Source: Alkanindiges hydrocarboniclasticus (GTDB lineage: Bacteria > Pseudomonadota > Gammaproteobacteria > Pseudomonadales > Moraxellaceae). From it: a stretch of 64,000 nt of DNA. The translations under genes and the position numbers were made by a program. This document shows positions 35,731-45,667 of this stretch, one piece after another; positions within the stretch are counted from its first letter, which is position 1; each line of letters opens with the position of its first letter. The stretch lies in contig NZ_MLCN01000001.1 in NCBI RefSeq assembly GCF_001982605.1, positions 62,001 to 126,000 of the forward strand. Direction: 5' to 3'. The notes under the pieces were generated by a model, which had not been told where the DNA came from, ran no database searches, and worked only from the letters and a program-made list of their open reading frames with translations.

Positions 35731-38025
35731 TTAAGCGGGCTCTGCGGTCTGGTCTTCAACTTCCAGAATCAGACCAGTTACGCCATCCTCCTTGTCACCA
35801 ACCGACACATGTACAAAACCACCATTTTCGGCCAGTGAACCAAACAGGATCATTTCGGCCAATGGCTTTTTCAGCTCATCCTGAATCAGGCGCTGCATTG
35901 GACGCGCACCCATGTACTGGTCATAGCCACGCTCACCCAGCCATTTTCTGGCGTCATCATCCACTTCAAGCACCACTTTCTTGTCATCAAGCTGGGCCTG
36001 AAGTTCAATCAGGAACTTATCAACTACCGAATCAATAATGCTTGCTGGCAGTGGTTTAAACTGAATAATGCCATCCAGACGGTTGCGGAACTCTGGTGAG
36101 AATGCCCGTTTCATGGCTTCCTTGTTGTCATTGCTATGATCCTGCATGGTAAAACCAATGCTGGCACGGGCAATACTTTCGGCACCAATATTAGTCGTCA
36201 TTACCAGAATCACATGACGGAAATCACTCTTGCGACCATTGTTATCAGTCAGTGTGCCATGATCCATTACCTGCAACAGGATATTGAACACATCCGGATG
36301 GGCTTTTTCAATTTCATCCAGCAACAATACACAATGCGGCTGCTTGTTAATGGCATCGGTGAGCAAACCACCCTGATCAAAACCTACATATCCCGGCGGC
36401 GCACCAATCAGGCGAGACACCGTATGCCGTTCCATGTACTCAGACATATCAAAGCGTACCAGTTCAATACCCAGCAAGCGGGCCAGCTGACGGGTTACTT
36501 CTGTTTTACCCACGCCAGTTGGGCCGGCAAACATAAAACAGCCTACCGGTTTTTCGGGCGCTTTTAAGCCAGCACGCGACAGCTTGATTGCTGAAGCCAG
36601 TGTACTAATGGCTTCATCCTGCCCAAATACCACGCGCTTGAGGTCACGTTCCAGATGCTCAAGTGTACTCTTGTCATCCTTGGAAACAGTCTTGGGCGGA
36701 ATACGGGCAATACGGGCCACAATGTCTTCAATTTCCGGTACAGCAATCACCTTGTCACTCTCTGGCAATAAACGCTGACGGGCACCGGCTTCATCAATCA
36801 CATCAATGGCTTTATCCGGCAGGAAACGCTCATGAATATGCTTGGCCGACAGTTCAGCCGCCGAGGTTAATGCAGCATCGGTATAGCTTACCCCATGAAA
36901 CTCCTCAAAGCGGCTACGCAGGCCACGCAGAATTTCAATCGTATCCTGTACACTCGGTTCGTTCACATCAATTTTCTGGAAACGACGTGACAGTGCATGG
37001 TCTTTTTCAAAGACAGAGCGATACTCGGTATAGGTGGTAGAGCCAATGCAGCGCAGGCTACCATTGGCCAGTGCAGGCTTGATCAGGTTGGATGCATCCA
37101 TGGTGCTACCCATGCTGGAACCAGCACCGATAATCATATGAATTTCATCAATAAACAGAATGGCATTCGGCTTTTTCTTTAAAGCCATTAGCAACTGCTT
37201 GATGCGTTTTTCAAAATCGCCACGGTATTTAGTGCCTGCAACCAGCGCGCCAATATCAAGGCTGAAAATTTCAGCATCGTGCAACGGTTCAGGCGCTTTC
37301 TGGTTAACAATCAACCAGGCCAGCCCTTCTGCAATGGATGTCTTGCCCACACCAGGATCACCCACCAGCAGCGGATTATTCTTACGGCGACGGCACAGAA
37401 TCTGGGCTGTCCGCTCAATTTCCTTTTCACGGCCAATCAGTGGATCGGTACGGCCTTTTTGCGCTTCCTTGTTCAGGTTAACCGCATAAAGCTCAAGTGG
37501 CCCCTGAGCGCGCTTAATACCGCCCTCTTCGCCATCTTCCTTGCCTTCATCATCAGACAATTCTTCTTCATTGAGGTTCATTTCTTCATCTTTACGTGTA
37601 CCGTGTGACAGGTACTGCGTGAGATCAAGACGATTAATCTGCTGTTTTTTCAACAAGTAAACGGCAAAGCTGTCGCGCTCGGAATACATGGCGACCAGCA
37701 CATCTGCGCCTTCAACCGGACGGTCACCACCGCCGGAAGACTGCACATGGAAAATGGCGCGTTGCAAAATACGATCAAAGCTTTCGGTTGGATGTGGAGC
37801 CTGATCATTATTCTCGCCAAGTTTTGGCGTATGTTGCTCAACGTAATCTTCTAGCTCGCGTCTTAAGCTGGCAATGTCTGCACCACAGGCTTTTAATGCA
37901 CTGACTGCTGAATCATTTTCCAGCAGCGATAACAGCAGATGCTCTACCGTTAAAAACTCATGGCGTTTTTGGCGCGCCATACTGACGGCCAAGCGTAACG
38001 ATACTTCTAGATGACGACTGAGCAT
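35731..38025 (-). CDS. clpA: ClpA, ATPase subunit of the ClpAP protease
   Basis: AAA+ unfoldase that feeds substrates to ClpP. Seen: N-domain with two Clp_N repeats (residues 1-145), an acidic linker NEEELSDDEGKEDGEEGG, D1 Walker A GDPGVGKTSIAEGL, DEIHMIIGAGSS, D2 Walker A GPTGVGKTEVTRQL and the IGF-like tripeptide IGF in ASIGFTMQDH that docks ClpP. The frame is open to 38061, but ATG 38025 (MLSRHLEVSL) has SD GAGGTC and matches other ClpA starts; it lies 8 bases after the clpS stop. About 764 residues. clpP is not in the window. Confidence 0.97.
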   Translation of the reverse strand: MLSRHLEVSLRLAVSMARQKRHEFLTVEHLLLSLLENDSAVSALKACGADIASLRRELEDYVEQHTPKLGENNDQAPHPTESFDRILQRAIFHVQSSGGGDRPVEGADVLVAMYSERDSFAVYLLKKQQINRLDLTQYLSHGTRKDEEMNLNEEELSDDEGKEDGEEGGIKRAQGPLELYAVNLNKEAQKGRTDPLIGREKEIERTAQILCRRRKNNPLLVGDPGVGKTSIAEGLAWLIVNQKAPEPLHDAEIFSLDIGALVAGTKYRGDFEKRIKQLLMALKKKPNAILFIDEIHMIIGAGSSMGSTMDASNLIKPALANGSLRCIGSTTYTEYRSVFEKDHALSRRFQKIDVNEPSVQDTIEILRGLRSRFEEFHGVSYTDAALTSAAELSAKHIHERFLPDKAIDVIDEAGARQRLLPESDKVIAVPEIEDIVARIARIPPKTVSKDDKSTLEHLERDLKRVVFGQDEAISTLASAIKLSRAGLKAPEKPVGCFMFAGPTGVGKTEVTRQLARLLGIELVRFDMSEYMERHTVSRLIGAPPGYVGFDQGGLLTDAINKQPHCVLLLDEIEKAHPDVFNILLQVMDHGTLTDNNGRKSDFRHVILVMTTNIGAESIARASIGFTMQDHSNDNKEAMKRAFSPEFRNRLDGIIQFKPLPASIIDSVVDKFLIELQAQLDDKKVVLEVDDDARKWLGERGYDQYMGARPMQRLIQDELKKPLAEMILFGSLAENGGFVHVSVGDKEDGVTGLILEVEDQTAEPA

Positions 38026-38033
38026 GTTGACCT

Positions 38034-38582
38034 CTATTCTGGTTGCGGCTCGATCTGGCAAAGTAAGGGATGGCCTTGCGAGCGAGCATAGTTGTTCACC
38101 TGCTGTGCCTTGGTCTCGGCAATATCACGGGGATAAATGCCTGCAACCCCTTTACCTCTATAATGCACAGTTAGCATTACCTCGGTAGCGCGGTCAAGAT
38201 CAAGAGCAAAATAAAGTTGTAATATTTCTATTACAAACTCCATGGGGGTATAGTCATCATTAAACAAGACCACCGCATAAAAAGGCGGTTTTTTTAGCTG
38301 TGGCGGCGCGGTCATAACATCAAGGTTGTCCTGTGAACCCTCCTGATGCTGATCGTCATTTTCATCAATCGCTTTTATCGTGCACGGATAGCGAGTTAAC
38401 TGCTGAGTACCCAAATTTTCCTCAAATGCAGGTAAATGCCAGTCCACCAGCCCCTGTTGCAAGAATGCCTGCTTACTGTCACGTAAATTTTTGGCACGCA
38501 ACTTATTTTTGGAGCTACGCAAAACGTCGCGCTGCGCTTTGCTGCGTGATGAGCGTCTGAACAGTTTTTGCGCATCCAGCAT
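38034..38582 (-). CDS. clpS: ClpS, N-end rule adaptor, with long N-terminal extension
   Basis: Adaptor that brings substrates with bulky N-terminal residues to ClpA. Seen: the ClpS core begins at about residue 94 ([26 protein letters not shown]) and includes [24 protein letters not shown]. The 90-residue N-terminal part is Arg/Lys/Ser-rich then acidic and is not in the usual 106-residue ClpS. The ATG at 38582 has SD GAGG 8 bases upstream; an internal ATG at 38315 (residue 90) has AGGAGGG 22 bases upstream, too far for a good start. So either the extension is real, or the gene starts inside. Cotranscribed with clpA. Confidence 0.9.
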   Translation of the reverse strand: MLDAQKLFRRSSRSKAQRDVLRSSKNKLRAKNLRDSKQAFLQQGLVDWHLPAFEENLGTQQLTRYPCTIKAIDENDDQHQEGSQDNLDVMTAPPQLKKPPFYAVVLFNDDYTPMEFVIEILQLYFALDLDRATEVMLTVHYRGKGVAGIYPRDIAETKAQQVNNYARSQGHPLLCQIEPQPE

Positions 38583-38636
38583 TAATCGAACCTCATTGAT
38601 ACAGATAAAGTTAAGTTAACAGCATCAGGTTGCTGT

Positions 38637-39395
38637 TTAGTCGGCATTGGCTTCAGTCTGCGGAATTTCAGACAAAATTGCAGGCATGTCCTTAACAGGT
38701 GCACCACGTTCCCATGCATAGCGTTTAATGACCGGACTGCCATTGCCCTGAAGACGAACTTCAATAAATTCCGGGGTAAAACCGGAAGGCATAGTCCAGC
38801 GACCTGTCAGGCGCTGAAAACTGTCAAAACCATAGGAATTGTCAGACATGGGCACAACCAGAATATTGTTGTTATCACCAATCAGGCGAATCTGGGCAGT
38901 ACCGCTGGCTCTACGTTTATTGGGTTGCAACTGCATTAAATCAAGACGGTATTCATATGCCCTTTCTGGAAGGGGCTTAATATCAACATTTTGTACCGTT
39001 AGTGCCACACCACCACGCAAGCGCAGGATTTCACGATAAATATCGCGCTGCTGTTCGGCCTGTTCACGCAGGTCAGTTTCCTTACGGTAGCTTTCGGTAA
39101 TTTCCTTGAGATTGGTCAGTGCAACATCACGCTCCTGAACCGTCGTGTTCAGCGTGGTATTTAAAATATTGATTTCCTGCTTTTGCTCTTGCACCACTTC
39201 ATTGAGTTGCTCTGCATCTGCTGCAAATCCAACCGCTGTTAAACCCTGCTGGTGGCCAATTGAATAGCCCAGTATCAGGCTGCCGCCACCAACAATGATT
39301 CCCCCCAGTACAATCGGTAAATTTGAATGGATAAACCGTTTAAAAGTAGAAGGCGATTTGCGTTCTATTGTTAGAGGTTGCTCTACATCACTCAT
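38637..39395 (-). CDS. Membrane-anchored coiled-coil protein (DUF6776-like)
   Basis: About 252 residues from the ATG at 39395 (MSDVEQPL); the frame is open to 39443. Seen: one transmembrane helix (about residues 22-45, LPIVLGGIIVGGGSLILGYSIG), a periplasmic coiled coil (about 60-125, heptad-like EQLNEVVQEQKQEINILNTTL) and a beta-rich C-terminal domain (about 130-235). I relate it to the DUF6776 group from memory. Role unknown; the layout suits an envelope scaffold or assembly protein. It is downstream of argC by about 190 bases on the same strand. Confidence 0.78.
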   Translation of the reverse strand: MSDVEQPLTIERKSPSTFKRFIHSNLPIVLGGIIVGGGSLILGYSIGHQQGLTAVGFAADAEQLNEVVQEQKQEINILNTTLNTTVQERDVALTNLKEITESYRKETDLREQAEQQRDIYREILRLRGGVALTVQNVDIKPLPERAYEYRLDLMQLQPNKRRASGTAQIRLIGDNNNILVVPMSDNSYGFDSFQRLTGRWTMPSGFTPEFIEVRLQGNGSPVIKRYAWERGAPVKDMPAILSEIPQTEANAD

Positions 39396-39586
39396 CTTGG
39401 AATTACTCAATAGTTCAGCAAAAACAGGGTTAGACAAAAACAACAGCAGGCATTGAAACGCGTTATGCAGCGCTGATCAATGCCTGTTTGTAAAAAATGA
39501 TGTTCCAGCAAACAAGAAAATCTACAGTGATTCAAAAGCTTTAGGGCTTAAATTTTTATTTAAGACCACTGGATGAAGCTTCCTAA

Positions 39587-40639
39587 TCAAGGCAATAAAG
39601 GCACCACTTCCAGACCGGTAGTCTCAGGCAGGCCAAACATCAGGTTCATATTTTGCACAGCCTGACCGGATGCACCTTTCACCAGATTGTCCTGTACCAC
39701 CAAGATAACCAGTGTATCACCATCGTTCGGGCGATATAGGGCAATACGCAACTGGTTGGCCCCACGCACTGAACGGGTTTCTGGCAGGCTGCCTGCCGGC
39801 ATCACATCAACAAAAAACTCATTGGCATACGCTGTTTCAAACAGGGTTTGCAAGTCAGTCTGCTTGCCTTGCTCAGTGAGTTTCAGGTACATGGTGGTAA
39901 ACATACCCCGAATCATGGGCACCAGATGCGGCACAAAAATCATCTGGTCAAACCAGCCTTTTTGCTGCCCCATGGCATCCAGTCCCTGCACAATTTCCGG
40001 ATGATGACGATGCCCTTTAACCCCATAAGCCTTAAAGTTGTCTGATGCCTCTGAGAACAGCAAGCTGGTTTCTGCCTTGCGACCTGCGCCTGACACACCG
40101 GATTTTGCGTCCACAATCAAGGTATCAAACTGAACCAATTGCTCTTGGGCTTTTAACAAAGGCAACAGGCCCAGTTGCACAGTGGTCGGATAGCAACCCG
40201 GATTGCCAATAATGCGTGCTGCTTTAATGGCTTCACGGTTAATTTCGGGCAAGCCATACACTGACTCTGCCAGCAAATCCGGGCAAGCATGCGGCATGCC
40301 GTACCATTTTTCAAATTCTGCGGTATTTTTCAGGCGAAAATCAGCAGCCAGATCAATGACTTTTACCCCAGCCTCTACCAGATCACGTGCCTGCTTCATG
40401 GCAACGCCATGCGGAGTGGCAAAAAACACCACATCACACTGATTGAGAACATCCTGATCCACATTGGAAAACTCAAGGTCAGTGAGACCACGCAAACTGG
40501 GAAACATGGCATCAACACGCATGCCAGCTTCTGTACGCGAAGTGAGTGCCTTGATTTGTACATGCGGGTGGCGCAGTAAAATCCGAACGAGTTCAACACC
40601 TGTATAGCCTGTTCCACCTACAATACCAACCGAGATCAT
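39587..40639 (-). CDS. argC: N-acetyl-gamma-glutamyl-phosphate reductase
   Basis: NADPH-dependent reduction of N-acetylglutamyl phosphate in arginine synthesis. Seen: NAD-binding [19 protein letters not shown], active-site Cys149 in [11 protein letters not shown], and [36 protein letters not shown]. 350 residues, usual for the long-type ArgC. SD GGAG lies 7 bases before the ATG. A sigma-70-like promoter is visible upstream. Other arg genes are not nearby, so the pathway is dispersed in this genome. Confidence 0.97.
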   Translation of the reverse strand: MISVGIVGGTGYTGVELVRILLRHPHVQIKALTSRTEAGMRVDAMFPSLRGLTDLEFSNVDQDVLNQCDVVFFATPHGVAMKQARDLVEAGVKVIDLAADFRLKNTAEFEKWYGMPHACPDLLAESVYGLPEINREAIKAARIIGNPGCYPTTVQLGLLPLLKAQEQLVQFDTLIVDAKSGVSGAGRKAETSLLFSEASDNFKAYGVKGHRHHPEIVQGLDAMGQQKGWFDQMIFVPHLVPMIRGMFTTMYLKLTEQGKQTDLQTLFETAYANEFFVDVMPAGSLPETRSVRGANQLRIALYRPNDGDTLVILVVQDNLVKGASGQAVQNMNLMFGLPETTGLEVVPLLP

Positions 40640-40670
40640 TCAATCACTCCACATGCAAATCTGACGGCGT

Positions 40671-40699
40671 ATAGTATGACAGGAAGATTGTCCCGACAA
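40671..40699 (-). promoter_or_regulatory. Sigma-70-like promoter for argC
   Basis: TTGTCG (40694-40699) and TACTAT (40671-40676) on the minus strand, separated by exactly 17 bases; each matches the consensus at 4 of 6 positions. The start of transcription would be about 25 bases before the argC ATG. Confidence 0.5.
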
Positions 40700-40784
40700 A
40701 ACTACCGATTGTTGTAGACGTATGGCTTTTTTTGTTCTTAAATAGCGGCTAGGACAAAAGACACAATAACTCAGGAGCGCGTGG

Positions 40785-42539
40785 ATGCCCTCGTTATCAC
40801 CTCATTCTTTCTCAGTAAAGCATGGCTTAGCAAAGCACCGTTTAACCAGACTTGGTCAGGCTATTATTTTGGGCCTTGGTTCTGCTTTATTATTTACTGG
40901 CTGTGGCGGCGATTCGCCAACTACCCGTACTAATACCGATGACGGCGCAGAAACGCCTGAAACCACTTATAAGCTTACTGTAACCTCACCGGTCAAACTA
41001 CAAAATGCAGTAGTACGAATTACAGATACGATTACTGGCAAGGAAATTGACCAGAAAACTATTAGTAGTGGTAGTGAAATAAGCTTTGACATCAAAGCAT
41101 CATATGCTGATGGTGGACGTTTACTAATTGCAGAAATTTCAGGCAAAGACAATACCAGCTTTTATTTTGACCCTGCTAAAGAACAAATGGCAAGTCTGAA
41201 TATGCCACTGCATGCTGTGTTTTTAATGCTGCCTATAGAAAACAGTACGATTGTTAGTCCATTTACTGAAATTGCCTATCAACGCACTTTGGTTCGTGCC
41301 AACAATCTGGATATCAGCAATCCAAATTTAAGCAAAATTGACATCAATAGCTTTGCTAGTGCCAATCGTGAAGTTTATAGTACTTTTCGGGTTAACCCTA
41401 TAAAACTGGTACCTGCGATTGATAGCCTAAGCAGCTTAAGCAAATTTATTATTGATACCAAGGATGTGATTGATCCACCAAATACTACGGAAGAATACCT
41501 GAATATATTTTATGCAACGGGGCATATCAAACTCCAGCAAATAGAAAACCCTTCAGACCCTACACCATTACTCACTTTTGCCAAGCGCGCTAGTGCTGAT
41601 CTACGTGATGGCAGTCTGGATGGGATGACTTTAGCTGGAGCAGGTAAAAACGGCACAGTATTTCTGGAAAATCCGATTATTAGCCAACAGATTGTTAATA
41701 ATGATCCAACCTATAATAATCGTTCAGACAAGAAAGAATTACAGGTAGCCCTAGCCAGCTCTCAAAAATCAGTTCGTGAGAGTTATGCTGCACGGCTGGG
41801 TGGCGCAGAAAATGATGCTAATAAAGATCAACTCGGTGGGGCAATGGCAGCCTTATTTGCCAGACTTAACAATCCTGATGCTGCTGGCAAAGATTACTTT
41901 GCCAAAGTCGATTTTGTGACTGGATTACATTCCAGCATTAATGAAAATATCCCTTCAGTACCGCTACCTAGAAGTCTTGGTGCAGGTAATTATAAAAATG
42001 CCTTTGGCCTCGGCAATATTAAATTGACCAAAGCAGCACAAAAGATCAGGAATTCCAGTTGCAATGAAGTAAGCTTTAGCGATCCAAATGCAGAAGAAAA
42101 AGATCATATTCCTGAGTATAAAAATATTGATTGCTTAATTGGTGCTAATGCTGATGGGTCAAATAGTGGGTATTATAATGCGGTCGAGAATCTGGTAGGT
42201 ACTTATACTGGTGAGAATCAATGTAAGCTGACTATTTATTTCAATGGCGATATACAACTCACAAATGGGCAAAAAACCGTTAGTAGCAGCATTAATCGCG
42301 ATGAATCTGATTCCATTATCCGTCTTCAGGCAAATACACAGGATTACCTGCTCAATGTGGCATCCGCAGAGCGTAATCCACCGGAATTTGTCCAGATTCG
42401 GGTAACGAACCAGAACGTTGTATCTGCTACAGCAGGCATTGTAAATGATATTAAAGCCAAGCCATTTCCTGGAGAATCAGGCTTGGATCGGGAAGATCTG
42501 GTCTGCAAAAACTTTAAGCCTGTCTTTATCAAACCGTAA
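40785..42539 (+). CDS. Large lipoprotein of unknown function
   Basis: 584 residues with a long N-region (about 22 basic residues), a hydrophobic core and the lipobox LFTGC, so Cys40 is the likely lipidation site. The mature start GGDSPTTRTNTDDGAETPE is a disordered linker. A beta-rich Ig-like segment follows (about 62-118), then a helical middle and a C-terminal lipocalin-like strand cluster (YTGENQCKLTIYFNGDIQL). I do not recognise a family with confidence. SD AGGAG lies 7 bases before the ATG. The gene is AT-richer than its neighbours. Two Cys pairs near the C terminus (residues about 424 to 484 and 576) may form disulfides. Confidence 0.85.
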   Translation: MPSLSPHSFSVKHGLAKHRLTRLGQAIILGLGSALLFTGCGGDSPTTRTNTDDGAETPETTYKLTVTSPVKLQNAVVRITDTITGKEIDQKTISSGSEISFDIKASYADGGRLLIAEISGKDNTSFYFDPAKEQMASLNMPLHAVFLMLPIENSTIVSPFTEIAYQRTLVRANNLDISNPNLSKIDINSFASANREVYSTFRVNPIKLVPAIDSLSSLSKFIIDTKDVIDPPNTTEEYLNIFYATGHIKLQQIENPSDPTPLLTFAKRASADLRDGSLDGMTLAGAGKNGTVFLENPIISQQIVNNDPTYNNRSDKKELQVALASSQKSVRESYAARLGGAENDANKDQLGGAMAALFARLNNPDAAGKDYFAKVDFVTGLHSSINENIPSVPLPRSLGAGNYKNAFGLGNIKLTKAAQKIRNSSCNEVSFSDPNAEEKDHIPEYKNIDCLIGANADGSNSGYYNAVENLVGTYTGENQCKLTIYFNGDIQLTNGQKTVSSSINRDESDSIIRLQANTQDYLLNVASAERNPPEFVQIRVTNQNVVSATAGIVNDIKAKPFPGESGLDREDLVCKNFKPVFIKP

Positions 42540-42563
42540 TGATGACTTGATATTCGTGCGTCA

Positions 42564-43265
42564 TTAATTGGCATACCACCATGCTGGCAGCTTAAAGTGT
42601 TTAAGCTGCTGGCGATGCTGTAAGTAGTTAGAATCCACCCTTAACATTTCCTGCCAGAACTTTGCTGAATGATTGAGTTGCCGGGTATGACATAACTCAT
42701 GCAGCAAGACATAATGAACCAACTCAATTGGCAATAATAATAAAGCGGCATTTAAGCTAATAGATTTTTGGCTGGAACAACTACCCCAGCGGGTTTTGGC
42801 ATGTCTTACCTGACAGCCACCATAAATAAAACCATGTTGCATAGCCAGTTGGTTTAACTGATTTGGCAAATAAATACTGGCCTGCTCGCGTACCCATGCT
42901 TTTAATAGGCTTCCTGCCTGATGGGCATTTACGCTCAACAGATTGTCCTGCACTATCATGTTTTGGCTGTGTTTTGTACTATCCAGTTGGTCTGTTTTTA
43001 AAATAATGTGATAGGTTTTGTGTAGTAGTGGCAAACTAATCTGCTCACCATTCATGGGTATTAAGCTCTTTGCAGTATGGGCATAGTTATTATTCCATGT
43101 GGTAATGAGCCATTGCTCGGATTCCTTTAAAAACGCCTGAATCTTTTTCTCGGATGTATTCGGCGGTGTTGTCAAATAGATCTGATGATGTTCAATACGT
43201 AGTTTTAGGCGACGGGCATTACTTTTTACCCGTCGCTGAATTTCAGGAAGATCATGCATCGGCAC
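42564..43265 (-). CDS. YgjP-like (M48-related) metallopeptidase family protein
   Basis: 233 residues. Seen: zinc motif HELCH at residues 189-193 with a third ligand His199, and the family block TRWGSCS (about 158-164), both typical of the YgjP/DUF45 family related to WLM and M48 metalloproteases. No signal peptide, so likely cytosolic. E. coli YgjP has no firmly established substrate. The start is either GTG at 43265 or ATG at 43259; both follow rpiA by 14-20 bases, so it is probably cotranscribed with rpiA. Convergent with the large lipoprotein gene. Confidence 0.88.
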   Translation of the reverse strand: MPMHDLPEIQRRVKSNARRLKLRIEHHQIYLTTPPNTSEKKIQAFLKESEQWLITTWNNNYAHTAKSLIPMNGEQISLPLLHKTYHIILKTDQLDSTKHSQNMIVQDNLLSVNAHQAGSLLKAWVREQASIYLPNQLNQLAMQHGFIYGGCQVRHAKTRWGSCSSQKSISLNAALLLLPIELVHYVLLHELCHTRQLNHSAKFWQEMLRVDSNYLQHRQQLKHFKLPAWWYAN

Positions 43266-43279
43266 GGGCCAGCAATTTT

Positions 43280-43951
43280 CTACTCAGGCTTAACCGTGCG
43301 CACACCTTGATCACTGGCAATTAGTGCCAGATTGGCACCGCGCTGGGCAAAAATGCCATTGGTAACCACGCCAGGAATATTGTTGATTAAAGTTTCCATT
43401 TCAATCGGGTTTAAGATATTCAAATTAAACACGTCCAGTATGACATTACCGTTGTCAGTCACGACCCCTTCCCGATAAGCCGGATCACCGCCTAGAGCGA
43501 CAATTTTACGTGCCACGCTGGAACGGGCCATGGGTATAACTTCAACCGGAATGGGAAAAGCACGGCCAAGTTGTGTAACCCATTTGGATTCATCGACAAT
43601 ACAGATAAACTCGCGCGCTACTGAAGCCACAATTTTCTCGCGTGTCAGGGCTGCGCCACCACCTTTAACCATATGTAAATGGCGGTCAATTTCATCTGCC
43701 CCATCAACATAGGCATCTAGGCTACCAACATGGTTAAGATCAATGACTTCAATGCCTATTGCCTTGAGGCGATCTTCCGTGGCTTTGGAGCTGGCAACGG
43801 CGGCTTCAAGCTGAAGACTTGGCAATAGGTCAATCAGGAAATTTACGGTACTGCCAGTCCCTACCCCTAAAATGCCCCCTTTGGGCAAATGTGCCAGAGC
43901 AGCTTCTGCGACAGCACGTTTTTTTTGATCCTGAGCTGACAGTATTGCCAT
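43280..43951 (-). CDS. rpiA: Ribose-5-phosphate isomerase A
   Basis: Interconverts ribose-5-phosphate and ribulose-5-phosphate. Seen: [64 protein letters not shown] and [15 protein letters not shown], covering the catalytic Asp, Lys and Glu segments of RpiA. 223 residues, usual length. SD AGAGAGTGA precedes the ATG. Divergent from ilvA, an arrangement also seen in Acinetobacter relatives and many gammaproteobacteria, and followed closely by the ygjP-like gene. Confidence 0.97.
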   Translation of the reverse strand: MAILSAQDQKKRAVAEAALAHLPKGGILGVGTGSTVNFLIDLLPSLQLEAAVASSKATEDRLKAIGIEVIDLNHVGSLDAYVDGADEIDRHLHMVKGGGAALTREKIVASVAREFICIVDESKWVTQLGRAFPIPVEVIPMARSSVARKIVALGGDPAYREGVVTDNGNVILDVFNLNILNPIEMETLINNIPGVVTNGIFAQRGANLALIASDQGVRTVKPE

Positions 43952-44058
43952 AATTCACTCTCTTTGGTTTAAAAAATCAATTTGTTGCAGCTAAACCTTG
44001 AAACCCGGCCAGCGCTGCAATACTCTGTTGGGTCTACATTATACAGGTGAAACCAGCC

Positions 44059-45603
44059 ATGCTCTCACGTTGGGTCAGACAAATTTTACAAGCCACAGTG
44101 TACGATGTGGCCATTGAAAGTCCGCTTGACCTGGCTCCCCGAATTTCCGAGCGGCTGAATAATAACATTCGTTTGAAACGAGAAGACCTGCAACCGGTTT
44201 TTTCTTTTAAGTTACGCGGCGCTTATAACCGCATTAGCCAGATGCCAAGTGATCAATTAAAACGTGGCGTGATCTGTGCTTCTGCGGGCAACCATGCACA
44301 GGGTGTAGCTTATTCTGGGCAGAAAATGGGCATTGATACCATTATTGTCATGCCCAGCACCACGCCTGATATTAAAGTTAATGCAGTTAAGCGGCTGGGT
44401 GGCAATGTGATATTGCATGGTGACAGCTTTGACGTCGCCAACCAATATGCCATGCAACGTGCCCAGCAGGAAGGTCTGGCTTATGTACCGCCTTATGACG
44501 ATGAACTGGTGATTGCTGGACAAGGAACCATTGCTACTGAAATTTTAAAACAATGGCGGCAGGTCGAATATGTATTTGTGGCCGTTGGTGGTGGTGGTTT
44601 AATTGCCGGTGTTGCAGCTTATCTGGGTGAGGTGGCACCGCATGTGAAAGTGGTGGCTGTTGAGTCTGATGAGTCAGCCTGCCTGAAACTGGCGTTGCAA
44701 TGTAATGAGCGTGCCAAGCTGCCTCAAGTGGGCCTTTTTGCCGATGGCACGGCGGTAGCACAAATTGGTGCCCTACCCTTTGATGTGTTACGTCTGCAAA
44801 AATCAGATGGTTCAGGCGCCATTATTGAACCGGAAGTAGTGACGTGTTCAACCGATGAAATCTGCGCGGCCATTAAGGATGTGTTTGAGGAAAATCGTAC
44901 GATCGTTGAACCTTCGGGTGCACTGGCACTGGCAGGCATCAAGAAGTACGTTGCTGAGCAAGGCATTGAAAATAAAAACATGGTGGCGATTGTTTGTGGG
45001 GCCAATATGAACTTTGATCGCTTACGCTACATTGCTGAACGTACAGAAATTGGTGAAAAGCGTGAAGCCATTTTTGCGGTAACCATTCCGGAAGAAAAAG
45101 GCGCTTATCTGGATTTTTGCCGCGCACTGAAAGGCCGGGCCATTACCGAATTTAATTATCGCTATCAGGCAGCGTCGGGTCAGGGGAATGGTGCAGCGCA
45201 TATTTTTGTGGGAATTGGCCTTAAAAATGGGGCGGTTGAACATCAGGCTATTTTAAAGGATTTACAGGGTTATCAGGTGACTGATCTCACCGATGATGAA
45301 GTGGCCAAGCTGCATATCCGCTATTTGATTGGTGGCCATGCAGGTCTGGATGATGAGCATTTGTTCCGGGTAGAATTTCCAGAACGACCCGGCGCACTAC
45401 TGACCTTCCTTGAGCGTCTCGGCCAGCAATTTAATATCTCATTATTTCATTATCGCAACCATGGTGCTGCGGAAGGCCGTGTACTCATGGGCCTGCAACT
45501 GGGCAACCATCAACCACAGGAACTTACTGCTGCGCTTGATGCCATTGGTTATCCGCATGAAGAAATCACACAAAATGCTGGCTATCAGTTGTTTTTAAAG
45601 TAA
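44059..45603 (+). CDS. ilvA: Threonine ammonia-lyase, biosynthetic
   Basis: PLP enzyme converting threonine to 2-oxobutanoate for isoleucine synthesis. Seen: PLP lysine in PVFSFKLRGAYN, CASAGNHAQGVAYSG, VAVGGGGLIAG, and the C-terminal regulatory part with two ACT-like domains (about residues 335-415 and 425-515; LDFCRALKGRAITEFNYR, FPERPGALLTFLERL), through which isoleucine inhibits. About 514 residues like E. coli IlvA. The frame can begin at GTG 44047; the ATG at 44059 has AGGTGA 8 bases upstream and is preferred. Confidence 0.96.
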   Translation: MLSRWVRQILQATVYDVAIESPLDLAPRISERLNNNIRLKREDLQPVFSFKLRGAYNRISQMPSDQLKRGVICASAGNHAQGVAYSGQKMGIDTIIVMPSTTPDIKVNAVKRLGGNVILHGDSFDVANQYAMQRAQQEGLAYVPPYDDELVIAGQGTIATEILKQWRQVEYVFVAVGGGGLIAGVAAYLGEVAPHVKVVAVESDESACLKLALQCNERAKLPQVGLFADGTAVAQIGALPFDVLRLQKSDGSGAIIEPEVVTCSTDEICAAIKDVFEENRTIVEPSGALALAGIKKYVAEQGIENKNMVAIVCGANMNFDRLRYIAERTEIGEKREAIFAVTIPEEKGAYLDFCRALKGRAITEFNYRYQAASGQGNGAAHIFVGIGLKNGAVEHQAILKDLQGYQVTDLTDDEVAKLHIRYLIGGHAGLDDEHLFRVEFPERPGALLTFLERLGQQFNISLFHYRNHGAAEGRVLMGLQLGNHQPQELTAALDAIGYPHEEITQNAGYQLFLK

Positions 45604-45612
45604 TTTGATATA

Positions 45613-45651
45613 AAAAAAAGCGCAGGTTCTTCATTCAACTTGCGCTTTTTT
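45613..45651. terminator. Bidirectional terminator between ilvA and pldA
   Basis: AAAAAAGCGCAGGTT pairs with AACTTGCGCTTTTTT (one G-T) across a short loop; serves both convergent genes. Confidence 0.9.
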
Positions 45652-45667
45652 ACTACTTAAAAAACCA

